From CAXWPM01 sp965206125 (GTDB lineage Bacteria > Acidobacteriota > Terriglobia > 20CM-2-55-15): a DNA stretch of 64,000 nucleotides. The DNA lies in assembly GCA_965206125.1 (NCBI GenBank), contig CBDBIN010000046.1, positions 248,001 to 312,000 of the forward strand, read 5' to 3'. How positions within the stretch are numbered: position 1 is the stretch's first letter; each line of letters begins with the position of its first letter. Shown here piece after piece: positions 53,153 through 60,901 of this stretch. Below the pieces are notes generated by a model, which saw only the letters and a program-made list of their open reading frames with translations, did no database searches and was not told the origin of the DNA. A program made the translations under genes and the position numbers.

Positions 53153-54154
53153 ATGCGCCGAATCGCATTATCCGTTTTCGCAATCCTATTGATCGCTGGC
53201 GTCGCCAGGGCTCAGACGGTGGTCGACAGCATCATCGCCCGGGTCAACGACAAGATCATCCTCAGATCCGAGTACAACGACGGGCTCCTGCTCGTGGAAA
53301 CCGAGCTGGCTCAGCAGTTTCAGGGCCAGCAACTCCAGGACGCGCTGGTCGAGATCCGCCGCGATCTGATGCGGAACATGATCGACGAGCAACTGATCAT
53401 CAGCAAGGCGGAAGAGCTGGGAATAAGCTCGGATCTTGAGGTCATCAAGACGATGGAGCGACTCCGTCAGGAAAACAATTTCGAAACGCTCGAGGCGTTG
53501 GAACTGGCGATCTTGCAACAGGGGACAGGACTCGACGAGTTCAAGGAAGGCATTCGTTCCCAGTACTTCCGGAACCAGGTGCTCCAGCGGGAGGTCTATA
53601 ACAAGATCATCATTTCCGTTGAGGACCTCCGGAACTACTACAACGCAAACATCGATTCCTTCGATCGTCCCGCCGGCGTCCGACTGCTCGAGATTGCTCT
53701 GATTACCGAGGGGAGGGAGCCTGAGGAAGTAGAAGCGGCCCGGACGCGTGCTGAAGAGGCGCTCGAACGGATTCGGTCCGGCGAGGACTACAGCGATGTG
53801 GCTGCCGAGATCTCGGAATCGCCCAGCGCCCCGAGTGGGGGCGAGCTGGGCTTCTTCGAGAGCGGCATGTTGCGGGAGGACTACGCGTTGGCCGTGGCAG
53901 AGTTAGGCCGGAACCAGGTGAGCGAGATTCTGGAGCTTCCCGGAGAGTTTGCGATCCTTAAGGTGGCGGACCGGCATGAGGGAGGCACTCTCTCGTTCGA
54001 GTTGGCCCGGAACGAGATCCAGGATCTGCTCTGGTTGGATCGCGTCACGCCCCGTATCCGCGTGTACTTGAGCCAGCTTCGCTCCGATGGTTTCGTCGAA
54101 ATCCAGGAAGGGTATACCGATACCGGCGCTGACGACGCCGACGAAGGTCCCTAG
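53153..54154 (+). CDS. SurA-like periplasmic peptidyl-prolyl isomerase/chaperone
   Basis: Exported chaperone, 333 residues, with a signal peptide (1 to about 20, ending GVARAQT). The SurA-N-like helical region begins VDSIIARVNDKIILRSEYND and extends to about residue 165. A parvulin domain follows (about 178-275) with EIALITEG, YSDVAAEISESPSAPSGGELGFF and the ILELPGEFAILKV strand. Such proteins assist outer-membrane protein folding. A good AGGGAGA ribosome site precedes the ATG. The short acidic C-terminus (TDTGADDADEGP) is unusual but probably disordered. Confidence 0.88.
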   Translation: MRRIALSVFAILLIAGVARAQTVVDSIIARVNDKIILRSEYNDGLLLVETELAQQFQGQQLQDALVEIRRDLMRNMIDEQLIISKAEELGISSDLEVIKTMERLRQENNFETLEALELAILQQGTGLDEFKEGIRSQYFRNQVLQREVYNKIIISVEDLRNYYNANIDSFDRPAGVRLLEIALITEGREPEEVEAARTRAEEALERIRSGEDYSDVAAEISESPSAPSGGELGFFESGMLREDYALAVAELGRNQVSEILELPGEFAILKVADRHEGGTLSFELARNEIQDLLWLDRVTPRIRVYLSQLRSDGFVEIQEGYTDTGADDADEGP

Positions 54155-54200
54155 GCGGAGACTCCACCGGTACTCTTCCGTATTCCAAAAGCCAATTTCC

Positions 54201-54479
54201 GTGCGCCTAGACCAGTTGCTTAAGTGGAGCCGCGTGATTCCCCGGCGTCCGCTGGCCAAGGCAACCTGCGATGCCGGCCGCGTTCAAGTGAATGGCCAGC
54301 CGGCACGGGCCGGACGGGATATCCGGCCCGACGACGTAGTTACGGTCCGTCTGCCCCACCGCATCCTTACATTTCGTGTCGTCTCTGTTCCAGCGCATGT
54401 CCCCGGGAAGTCCCAGGCCCGGGATATCATCGAAATCCAGAAAACAGTCGAAATTGACAGGTTGGAGCCGGATCTGTGA
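54201..54479 (+). CDS. S4-domain RNA-binding protein (RqcP/Hsp15 type)
   Basis: Small basic protein of 92 residues that is essentially one S4 RNA-binding domain: VRLDQLLKWSRVIPRRPLAK then CDAGRVQVNGQPARAGRDIRPDDVV. Relatives act in ribosome-associated quality control (RqcP) or bind free 50S subunits (Hsp15). The start is the GTG at 54201; the open frame upstream lies within the SurA-like gene. Its stop overlaps the start of the BlaI-like gene as GTGA. Confidence 0.88.
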   Translation: MRLDQLLKWSRVIPRRPLAKATCDAGRVQVNGQPARAGRDIRPDDVVTVRLPHRILTFRVVSVPAHVPGKSQARDIIEIQKTVEIDRLEPDL

Positions 54480-54856
54480 CGACACTGACCCCACTGGAGC
54501 TGGCCATCATGCAGTCGCTCTGGCAGCGACAGGATGCCACCGTCCGGGACGTTCAGGAAGACCTCCTGCCCAATCGGCCGCTCGCCTACACGACAGTCAT
54601 GACGGTTCTGGACCGGCTGTACAAGAAGGGGCTGGTCCGACGATGGAAAAAATCGCGAGCACACGTGTACCAGCCGGCGGTAAGTGAATCTGAAGCTCGT
54701 GCGGCCGCGGTCGAAGGGCTCGTCGACCGGTTTTTCGGGGGTTCCGCCTCGGATTTGAAGTCCTATCTGGCCGGCGGTGCGAAATCGCCCCGCCCCTCTG
54801 TCGCCAACCCCGGGCCTTTTCCCCGGGCACCCGAGATCGACGACACACTGCTGTAG
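54476..54856 (+). CDS. BlaI/MecI/CopY-family transcriptional repressor
   Basis: Winged-helix DNA-binding protein of 126 residues. The family pattern LTPLELAIMQSLWQRQDATVRDV at the N-terminus, AYTTVMTVLDRLYKKGLVRR (recognition helix and wing) and the dimerising helices after SESEARAAA are present. In known systems such repressors are cleaved by a BlaR/MecR sensor protease; no such gene is next to it. The tail after about residue 95 is Pro-rich and atypical. It begins with GTG overlapping the S4 gene stop. Confidence 0.88.
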   Translation: MTTLTPLELAIMQSLWQRQDATVRDVQEDLLPNRPLAYTTVMTVLDRLYKKGLVRRWKKSRAHVYQPAVSESEARAAAVEGLVDRFFGGSASDLKSYLAGGAKSPRPSVANPGPFPRAPEIDDTLL

Positions 54857-54870
54857 GCAAAAGAGATAAG

Positions 54871-54900
54871 TAGGGGACAGGGGAGCCAGTCCCCTATTTT
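54871..54900 (+). terminator. Hairpin with T-run between the BlaI-like gene and rsmI
   Basis: TAGGGGAC (54871-54878) pairs perfectly with GTCCCCTA (54889-54896), followed by TTTT, making a rho-independent-like terminator for the rightward unit. On the minus strand the same element contains the TAG stop codon of rsmI. It belongs to the same repeat family as 20007-20029. Confidence 0.65.
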
Positions 54901-55694
54901 CGGAAGAGGATGTTGTAGAGGGCGTTCCGGCCGATGCCCAGGCGTGCGGAAATCAGCCGCAGGATTTCCTGACGGGTCATTCCCGACACGTCCAGAGCGG
55001 ATTCTTCGCGCCCCGTCGGAGCCCCGCCGACCAGGATCGTGAATTCCCCACGTTCTTTGATCCGGGGAAGTACCTCGCGAATCCGACCGAAGAGGTGCTC
55101 TTCATGCAGTTTGGTCATTTCCCGGGCCAGGAAGACCTCGCGGTCTCCCAGCAGTTCGAGCATGTCCGTGAGCGCCGCGCGGACTCGCTGCGGCGCCTCG
55201 AACACGATCAAGGTGCATTCCAGGCCTTCGAGCGATGCGATCCGCCGCCGTCGTGCGGCCTTTCTGGCGGGTAGAAAACCTACGAAATGAAACTCGTCGC
55301 TCGGGAGGCCGGAGACCGACAGCGCCGCGATCGCGGCTGATGGGCCGGGCAGCGGTAGTACCGGAATACCTCTCTGCCGACAGGCGCGAATCAGGCGGTA
55401 GCCGGGGTCGGATATCGTCGGGGTACCGGCGTCGGAGATCAGGGCGATCGTGCTCCCGTCCCGGAGACGCTCGACGAGACGCGCCGCCTTCGCGCCTTCG
55501 TTGAAGTCATGGTAGCTTTCGAGTGGCTTTCCGATACCGTGGCGGTCTAGAAGCTTCTTCGTGTGACGGGTGTCTTCACAGAGTACGACGTCGACCTCCC
55601 TCAGGATTGCTACGGCACGCAGGGTCAGGTCGTCGATGTTGCCTATCGGTGTGGCAACGATGTACAGGCTTCCTGGAGAGGCTGTCTCTGTCAC
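54894..55694 (-). CDS. rsmI: 16S rRNA (cytidine 1402-2'-O)-methyltransferase
   Basis: SAM-dependent methyltransferase of the RsmI/YraL family, 266 residues from the chosen GTG (55694). Landmarks are GSLYIVATPIGNIDDLTLRA at the start, VVLCEDTRHTKKLL, LISDAGTPTISDPGYRLI and PGPSAAIAALSVSGLP, then EAPQRVRAAL. The longer frame to 55838 has no similarity. The last residues LFRK and the TAG stop run into a hairpin repeat, so the C-terminus may have been set by the repeat. Confidence 0.94.
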   Translation of the reverse strand: MTETASPGSLYIVATPIGNIDDLTLRAVAILREVDVVLCEDTRHTKKLLDRHGIGKPLESYHDFNEGAKAARLVERLRDGSTIALISDAGTPTISDPGYRLIRACRQRGIPVLPLPGPSAAIAALSVSGLPSDEFHFVGFLPARKAARRRRIASLEGLECTLIVFEAPQRVRAALTDMLELLGDREVFLAREMTKLHEEHLFGRIREVLPRIKERGEFTILVGGAPTGREESALDVSGMTRQEILRLISARLGIGRNALYNILFRK

Positions 55695-56031
55695 GGGGAT
55701 CGCGATTAGGGCTTGACTATCAGTGCTCGCTGGTCGATATTGGTTGTTTGGTGTACGCAGCGTGATCGCCGCATGCACACTGGAATTTCGCGAAGAAAAT
55801 GAGTTTTCCAACCATAACGCCCAACCATAACGAACCACTGTTTGTTTAAGGACAGTCCCGCTTATTATCGCATTCTTCCAATAACGATCGATCTCACCAA
55901 TAAAAATTGCCCCGGGCTTTCATCGCAAAGGCCGGGGCATCCTCATTTGGAGTGCTATTCGAGACAATTCGAGATTGGAGATTGGACGTTCGAGATTCGA
56001 GATTTTCAGGACGAGTGTTTCCCCCGCCTAG
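55695..56031. other. rsmI-galU intergenic region with repeats
   Basis: About 337 non-coding bases. It holds two direct copies of CAACCATAACG near 55811-55833, the galU terminator (55902-55938), and an AT-rich block of GAGATT words near 55968-56007 that resembles the reverse complement of sequence near 46090-46105. No gene or RNA was recognised. The rsmI promoter is presumably at its left end. Confidence 0.5.
55902..55938 (-). terminator. Rho-independent terminator downstream of galU
   Basis: On the minus strand, GCCCCGG-N-CTTT pairs with AAAG-N-CCGGGGC (arms 55938-55927 and 55920-55909, loop of six bases) and is followed by AATTTTT. The element is about 95 bases after the galU stop, with the T-run on the correct side for leftward transcription. 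Confidence 0.8.
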
Positions 56032-56907
56032 CTAGAGGTCCAGGTTCTTCAGGTAGTTCCGAAAATCGCCGCCGAGATCTTCGCGCTTGAGCGCGTACTC
56101 GACCGTAGCCTGGAGGAAACCGAGCTTATCGCCGGCATCGTAGCGTTTGCCCTCGAACATGTAAGCGTAGACGGGCTGCTGCTCCAGGAGTATTCGGATC
56201 GCGTCGGTGATCTGGATCTCACCGCCTCTTCCAGCCGGGGTTTTGTCGAGCGCCCCGAAGATCTCCGGGGTCAGGATATAGCGGCCGATGATCGCAAGGT
56301 TGGACGGAGCCTCCTCACGGGGCGGTTTCTCTATGACGTCTTCGATACGGTAGACGCGCCCCCCGTAGCCATCCAGTTGCCTTCCCTGGATGATGCCGTA
56401 CTGTGAAACGTCGGCCTCGGGAACCTCGCACGTCGCGATCATCGAAGACTGCAGCTTCTCGAACAGAGCCATCATCTGTTTGAGGCAGGGTACTTCCGAG
56501 TCGATGATGTCGTCTCCCAGCATGACTGCAAACGGCTCGGGGCCCACGACGTCGCGTGTGATCTTGATGGCGTGGCCCAAGCCGAGCGCTTCCTTCTGAC
56601 GCACGTAAGCCACGTCGATCATGTTCGAAATGCGACGGATCTCCTCGACTTGCTCGGTCTTGCCTCGCGCGGCGAGGGTCTGCTCCAGCTCGTAGGAATA
56701 GTCGAAATGGTCCTCGATGGTGTTCTTGCCGCGTCCGGTGACGATCGTGACGTTCTGGATGCCGGATTGGACGGCCTCTTCGATGACGTACTGGATCAGC
56801 GGCTTGTCGACCAGCGGCAGCATCTCTTTCGGTTGCGCCTTGGTCGCGGGGAGGAAACGGGTCCCGAGGCCGGCGGCGGGAAAAACAGCTTTTCGAATCT
56901 TCATCAT
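56032..56907 (-). CDS. galU: UTP-glucose-1-phosphate uridylyltransferase
   Basis: Makes UDP-glucose for envelope polysaccharides. The 291-residue product has the nucleotide-binding motif FPAAGLGTRFLPATKAQPKEM (residues 9 to 29), DKPLIQYVIEEAV, the metal-binding LGDDIIDSE and the EKPPREEAPSNLAIIGRY segment, all matching GalU. Two adjacent ATG codons are possible starts. A strong terminator lies downstream. It follows an SDR gene by 27 bases and may be the end of the yqeY-lepB-cupin-SDR unit. Confidence 0.96.
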   Translation of the reverse strand: MMKIRKAVFPAAGLGTRFLPATKAQPKEMLPLVDKPLIQYVIEEAVQSGIQNVTIVTGRGKNTIEDHFDYSYELEQTLAARGKTEQVEEIRRISNMIDVAYVRQKEALGLGHAIKITRDVVGPEPFAVMLGDDIIDSEVPCLKQMMALFEKLQSSMIATCEVPEADVSQYGIIQGRQLDGYGGRVYRIEDVIEKPPREEAPSNLAIIGRYILTPEIFGALDKTPAGRGGEIQITDAIRILLEQQPVYAYMFEGKRYDAGDKLGFLQATVEYALKREDLGGDFRNYLKNLDL

Positions 56908-56934
56908 CCTGGTATCGAGATTACTGTCGGGCGG

Positions 56935-57726
56935 CTACAGAAGCCCCCGAACCGCGCCGCCGTCCACCTGGATGGTTGTGCCCGTGATGTAGCTGGCCCG
57001 TTCCGAGGCCAGGAAGGCGACCAGCGATGCGAGCTCCCGGGGAGTGCCGATCCGACCCAGGGGAATCGTCGCTTCCCATTCCTTCAGGACGTCTTCGGGC
57101 CTGATGCCACGGCGTTCGGCCGTGGCTTCGGAGAGCTGAACGACGCGCTCGGTCATGGTGAACCCCGGGCAGACATTGTTGACCAGGATGTTGTGGCTCG
57201 CCACTTCCCGGGACAGGGTTTTGGCGAAACCGACGACCGCGGCGCGCAGGCTGTTGGAGAGCATCAATCCGTCGACGGGCTCCTTGACGGCGATCGAGGT
57301 GATGTTGACGATCCGCCCCCATCCCTTCTCTTTCATGTGGGGGACCACCGCGCGGCACATCTCGACGACGCTTGCGAGGTTGAGCCGGTATGCGTTTTCC
57401 CAGTCGTTGTCGGTGATGGTCTCGAAGGTTCCGGAAGGAGGTCCGCCGGCGTTCGTAACGAGGATATCCAGCCCTCCGAGCCGCCCGGTCACATCGGCGA
57501 TCAACCGTTTGACCTCCTCGGGCCTGGACACATCCGCCCGCAACCCGATGACACTCGCCCCCGAGTCGGTTGCGATTGCCTCGGCCACCTCGGCGATGCG
57601 TGAGGCGTCGCGCGAGCAGACCGCCAGGCGAACGCCTTCACGCGCGAGTTCTTCGGCGACAGCCCGGCCGAGACCCTTGCTCGAGGCGGTGACCAGGGCA
57701 GCCTTCCCGGCGATGCCAAGATCCAT
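56935..57726 (-). CDS. Atypical SDR lacking the Tyr-Lys catalytic pair
   Basis: Short-chain dehydrogenase-like protein of 263 residues. The cofactor loop TASSKGLGRA, the DVSRPE acidic segment and the NAGG motif are normal, as is the C-terminal TGTTIQVDGGAVRG. The catalytic YxxxK is replaced: the aligned segment reads LSNSLRAAV, with Ser157 and Arg161 in place of Tyr and Lys, although Ser144 is kept. From memory a recognised SDR subgroup shares this LSN(S/A)LRA pattern; its reaction is unclear. It begins directly after the stop of a small cupin gene. Confidence 0.9.
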   Translation of the reverse strand: MDLGIAGKAALVTASSKGLGRAVAEELAREGVRLAVCSRDASRIAEVAEAIATDSGASVIGLRADVSRPEEVKRLIADVTGRLGGLDILVTNAGGPPSGTFETITDNDWENAYRLNLASVVEMCRAVVPHMKEKGWGRIVNITSIAVKEPVDGLMLSNSLRAAVVGFAKTLSREVASHNILVNNVCPGFTMTERVVQLSEATAERRGIRPEDVLKEWEATIPLGRIGTPRELASLVAFLASERASYITGTTIQVDGGAVRGLL

Positions 57727-58092
57727 CTAGGTATTCCTCAGGTAGTCGTCGGTCTTGTCGAGCCAGTCCTGCCGGATCGGCGAGAACACATCCAGGTCCA
57801 GTGTGTCCTCGAGCGCTTCGGCCCCATGCACCACGTTTGCGGGAATATGAAGCACTTCGCCCTCGCGAACGATGACTTCCCGTCCCTCGATGTCGAACTT
57901 CAACGCGCCCTTCAGGATGTAGGTCACCTGTTCGTTCTCGTGGTGGTGGGCCGGGACAGAGGCGCCCTTTTTCAAGATGACGTGGGCCAGCATCACACGG
58001 TCGCCGACGACGAGTTTGCGGGAGATCGTTTCGCTCAGCGTCTCGAGTTCGATATCGTCCCACCGGTAGTGGGTTACGGTCTCGGTTGGCAT
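57727..58092 (-). CDS. Small cupin-domain protein
   Basis: Single-domain cupin of 121 residues. It has VPAHHHENEQVTYILKG, which fits the first cupin motif with three His, and the second motif GEVLHIPANVVHGAEAL with a further His. Metal binding is therefore likely. It ends immediately before the SDR start and lies 19 bases after lepB, implying cotranscription. Its substrate is unknown. Confidence 0.88.
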   Translation of the reverse strand: MPTETVTHYRWDDIELETLSETISRKLVVGDRVMLAHVILKKGASVPAHHHENEQVTYILKGALKFDIEGREVIVREGEVLHIPANVVHGAEALEDTLDLDVFSPIRQDWLDKTDDYLRNT

Positions 58093-58111
58093 TCCTGCTC
58101 CTTGGAATCGT

Positions 58112-58933
58112 CTACTCGATCATCATTCCGATGCGGAACCAACGGGTTCGCGAGAAGAAATGAAGCCCGATCGACAAGTAGTTCTGGATGCGTTCCCCTA
58201 CCGAACGGTGTCCCGGCACGTAGGGATCGCTCTGGTAGGACCAATAGACAAAGAGGGGTTTACCGATAATGTCCTCGCGCGTGATGAAACCCCAATAGCG
58301 GCTGTCGTGGCTGTTGTCCCGGTTGTCGCCCATCACGAAGTAGGAGTTCTCCGGCAGGGTTACCGGGCCGTAGTTGTCGCGCACCTTGAGGTCGCCCGGC
58401 GTCCACGGGTCGTCCGGGTAGACACCCGAGTCGACGTGGATCTTGTATGGTTCATCGACTTCCTCCTCGTTGACCCAGACGAGCTTGTTTCGAATCTCGA
58501 GCGTATCGCCGGGCACGGCGATCAAGCGCTTCACGAAAGGGATGTCGCTCTCGGTCGGTGCCATGAAGGCAACGATATCTCCCCGTTCAAGTGACCGATC
58601 GGGGAGATAACCGCGGATGGCTTCCGGATAGTTGGCAGGGAACGCGAACTTATCCAGGAAGAAATGATCCCCGACCATGATCGTCGGTTTCATCGACTCG
58701 GTCGGCACTTGGGTAGCCTGGGCGATAAAACTGGTGAAGAGCAGAACGAAGGCTACCGTAAATACGATGCTTTCGACCCATTCCCGAACCTGCCCCTTGC
58801 CCTTCTCTGGTTCTGGAGTCGGAGGTTCCGATTCCGGTTCGGTGCCCGTTGGCCCAATCGCGTGAAACGGACCGACGTCTTCCAGCCGCACGTCGGGGAC
58901 TTCGAATCCGAACGCTCTCGATTCCTCGTTCAT
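58112..58933 (-). CDS. lepB: Signal peptidase I
   Basis: Membrane serine protease that removes signal peptides, 273 residues. After a Pro/Glu-rich cytoplasmic segment of about 50 residues comes one membrane helix (ESIVFTVAFVLLFTSFIA). The catalytic Ser80 lies in VPTESMKPTI, the Lys135 in FVKRLIAVPGDTLEI, and the box E sequence GDNRDNSHDSRYWG follows. The domain insertion between Lys and box E is of moderate size. The ATG overlaps the yqeY stop as ATGA. Confidence 0.96.
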   Translation of the reverse strand: MNEESRAFGFEVPDVRLEDVGPFHAIGPTGTEPESEPPTPEPEKGKGQVREWVESIVFTVAFVLLFTSFIAQATQVPTESMKPTIMVGDHFFLDKFAFPANYPEAIRGYLPDRSLERGDIVAFMAPTESDIPFVKRLIAVPGDTLEIRNKLVWVNEEEVDEPYKIHVDSGVYPDDPWTPGDLKVRDNYGPVTLPENSYFVMGDNRDNSHDSRYWGFITREDIIGKPLFVYWSYQSDPYVPGHRSVGERIQNYLSIGLHFFSRTRWFRIGMMIE

Positions 58934-59382
58934 CGACTCCCGAGCGCCTCCCGAACCAGACCGCTGACCCGCCCGCCGTCGACGGTCTTGCCCGCCAGAC
59001 CCGCCATGGCCGCCTTCATCACGGCGCCCATCTGTTTCATCGATTCCGCTCCTGTTTCCGCGATCGCCGCCGCGATGGCTGCCCGGACCTCGTCCTCGGT
59101 TGCGGGTGCCGGCAGGTAGCGTTCGACGAAACCGATCTCCGCTTCTTCTTTATCGGCAAGTTCGTCACGCCCGCCTTTTCGGAACTGGGCCGCGGAATCC
59201 CGGCGTTGCTTGACCTGCGTGTTGAGCACGCTCTCGACGGCCTCGTCGGAGAGGACTTCACCGATTTCCACTTCCTTGTTCTTGATGGCCGTCTTGACCA
59301 TCCTCAAGACTCCCAATTCGAGCGCGTGCCCCGAGCGCATGGCCTCCACCATATCGGAGTGGATCTGCTCTGAAAGCGACAT
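58930..59382 (-). CDS. GatB/YqeY domain protein
   Basis: A 150-residue helical protein of the YqeY family, related to the C-terminal tail of GatB. Family blocks are LRMVKTAIKNKEVE, RDSAAQFRKGGRDELADKEEAEIGFVERYLP and MGAVMKAAMAGLAGKTVDGGRVSGLVREAL. The role is thought to be tRNA-dependent amidation or tRNA binding. It is the first gene of the leftward unit; the 158 bases upstream to the repeat element hold no recognised gene. Confidence 0.9.
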   Translation of the reverse strand: MSLSEQIHSDMVEAMRSGHALELGVLRMVKTAIKNKEVEIGEVLSDEAVESVLNTQVKQRRDSAAQFRKGGRDELADKEEAEIGFVERYLPAPATEDEVRAAIAAAIAETGAESMKQMGAVMKAAMAGLAGKTVDGGRVSGLVREALGSR

Positions 59383-59761
59383 GCTGAACGGGTTCTCCGG
59401 TAATCCTGGCAGCCTATGCTTTCGGCACAGGCCGCTGTTCCTATCATGATACCGCTCATTTGGAGTCTGGACAGCGCCGCAGTGCTTCTCTCATCAACCG
59501 CGGCGATCGAGGTCTCGTCCCACCTGGCTTCGGCTGCTAGTGGTCCCCGCCAGAAATAGCGTCACTATCTCCGAAGGAAGCTGCGAGCGGACTGAATGGC
59601 GGAATCCACACCGTTGGTGTTTTGAGACTTTGGAGGTCTTTGGCCTTTCAGGGCGGGCAACTTCCTTCGGCCCTGCGGGTTCGGGCGGAACGGCACCGTC
59701 TTCGGCGTCGCTCCCCCAAATCCGGTAGTGTCTCAGTTTGAAATTGATTGTTGCTCCATAA

Positions 59762-59820
59762 GTCCCTAATATGTCACACACTCTGATACAATTTTACATT
59801 AGGGACCTGATGTGTCCCTG
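59762..59820 (+). promoter_or_regulatory. Extended -10 promoter framed by inverted repeats
   Basis: TGATACAAT (59784-59792) is an extended -10 element. It lies between GTCCCTAAT (59762-59770) and ATTAGGGAC (59798-59806), which are perfect complements, and a further GTCCC follows near 59814. The arrangement looks like an operator that would occlude the promoter of the passenger genes, or a hairpin in the transcript leader. Confidence 0.4.
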
Positions 59821-59886
59821 GTGTAGGCTTACTAGGGCGATCTTGCTCTTCCGTCTAACGACCATGACATATCCCAAGGGGTGCTG

Positions 59887-60126
59887 ATGCCACGAGGACC
59901 ACAGGGGCAAAAGAGGCCAGCCGATGTGATCAGGTGTGCCGTGACGGTCGCCAAGATCGCCACCGGCGAGATAGAGGAAGACGCACTAGGCGAGATCCCA
60001 GAAGAGAAGTTAGCACCTAATAGGCGGATTGGCGGAACGATTGGCGGAAAGGCGCGAGCTGTGGCATTGTCCGCAGAACGACGTAGCGAGATCGCAAGGA
60101 AGGCAGCCCAAGCCAGATGGGGATAA
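59887..60126 (+). CDS. Small Arg/Ala-rich passenger protein of the transposon
   Basis: A 79-residue protein. The N-terminal half reads RPADVIRCAVTVAKIATGEIEED, and the C-terminus GGKARAVALSAERRSEIARKAAQARWG has the GGKARA...IARKAAxARW pattern seen, from memory, in many small proteins of mobile elements and some DNA-binding proteins. The ATG at 59887 has AGGGG five bases upstream; a GTG two codons earlier is possible. It could bind nucleic acid, but the function is unknown. Confidence 0.65.
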   Translation: MPRGPQGQKRPADVIRCAVTVAKIATGEIEEDALGEIPEEKLAPNRRIGGTIGGKARAVALSAERRSEIARKAAQARWG

Positions 60127-60172
60127 AGCGCAACGATTTGGACGTGACCGACTCTCAACTTAACAGGGCGGG

Positions 60173-60289
60173 ATGAGTAAGGAACCTGTTCCCGTGCTCG
60201 TAGCTGCATTGATCTGTGATGTAGCGGTGGCGGACCCCTCAACGAACAAGAAAAATCTGATTGGCATCTTTGATCGTTCTATCGCTTGA
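60173..60289 (+). pseudogene. Short frame resembling the N-terminus of a LIGIF-type (DUF6941-like) protein
   Basis: ATG at 60173 opens a 38-codon frame whose product starts MSKEPVPVLVAALICDVAVA and ends KKNLIGIFDRSIA. The combination of an early ALICD and a later LIGIFD recalls, from memory, the N-terminal signature of an uncharacterised protein family of about 120-140 residues. The stop after 38 residues, followed directly by a different gene, suggests truncation by recombination inside the element. It might still be translated as a leader for the next gene. Confidence 0.35.
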
Positions 60290-60290
60290 A

Positions 60291-60557
60291 GTGGTGGTAC
60301 CGGATACCGCAGCTCCGACAGAAATCTTGATTGGTGCTCTCCGGGACGGGCGTCTTCGGGTAGTGGAACCAATCCGGGTTAAGTTTTGTTTGAACGAATT
60401 CGGGTTCGGCAGTAATCAATCTGAAGCGATTTCTGATCTGCAGAATGCGATAGCGGAATTGTATTTCTCTCTTAGCGATGATCAGCACCGCCTTGGTCCA
60501 GATCTCCAAAAAGTATGGGAAACGGTTAATCTGGCTATCAAACAGGCGGGCCCGTGA
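60291..60557 (+). CDS. Passenger protein, possibly HicB-like
   Basis: About 88 residues if started at the GTG at 60291 (a TTG at 60261 would lengthen it by ten). The core VKFCLNEFGFGSNQSEAISDLQNAI followed by ELYFSLSDDQHRLGPDLQ (written here in two pieces) recalls the beta-alpha arrangement and G-S-xx-EAxxDL helix of HicB antitoxins, but I see no DNA-binding tail. Its stop overlaps the next gene start as GTGA, so the two are cotranslated. Assignment as an antitoxin is an inference with low confidence. Confidence 0.5.
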   Translation: MVVPDTAAPTEILIGALRDGRLRVVEPIRVKFCLNEFGFGSNQSEAISDLQNAIAELYFSLSDDQHRLGPDLQKVWETVNLAIKQAGP

Positions 60558-60820
60558 ACATAAAGAGGAAAGAGTTTGATCGCGTTGCTGACAAGCTTGA
60601 CTTGCAGACGCGAGAAACGCACCACCGTCTCGCATGGTTCGAACACGACGGCAGAGTAATCACTCGGACAAGACGATCACATGGCTCAGGAGACCTTCCA
60701 GCCAGTAACAGCATCAGGAAGCAGTTGAAGCTCAGCGAGGATCAACTCCGTGGGATCATTGCATGCAAACTTAACCGAACAGATTACGTAAAAATTCTTC
60801 GCCAGAAAGGGATCCTTTAA
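60554..60820 (+). CDS. Passenger protein, possible toxin-like partner
   Basis: An 88-residue basic protein starting with GTG. It begins MNIKRKEFDRVADKLDLQTR and contains HHRLAWFEHDGRVITRTRRSHG and a C-terminal LRGIIACKLNRTDYVKILRQKG. The pairing with a small upstream gene by a 4-base overlap, the length and the HH/SHG-containing beta region recall type II toxin-antitoxin pairs such as HicA/HicB, but the match is not firm. It ends 81 bases before the transposase start. Confidence 0.5.
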   Translation: MNIKRKEFDRVADKLDLQTRETHHRLAWFEHDGRVITRTRRSHGSGDLPASNSIRKQLKLSEDQLRGIIACKLNRTDYVKILRQKGIL

Positions 60821-60901
60821 ACCATCCCGCCCAGCCAGTATCCCTTATTTCAAACTGAAAAATGCTTGACAACATTGGAAGTCTATTGTATCCTTATATT
60901 T

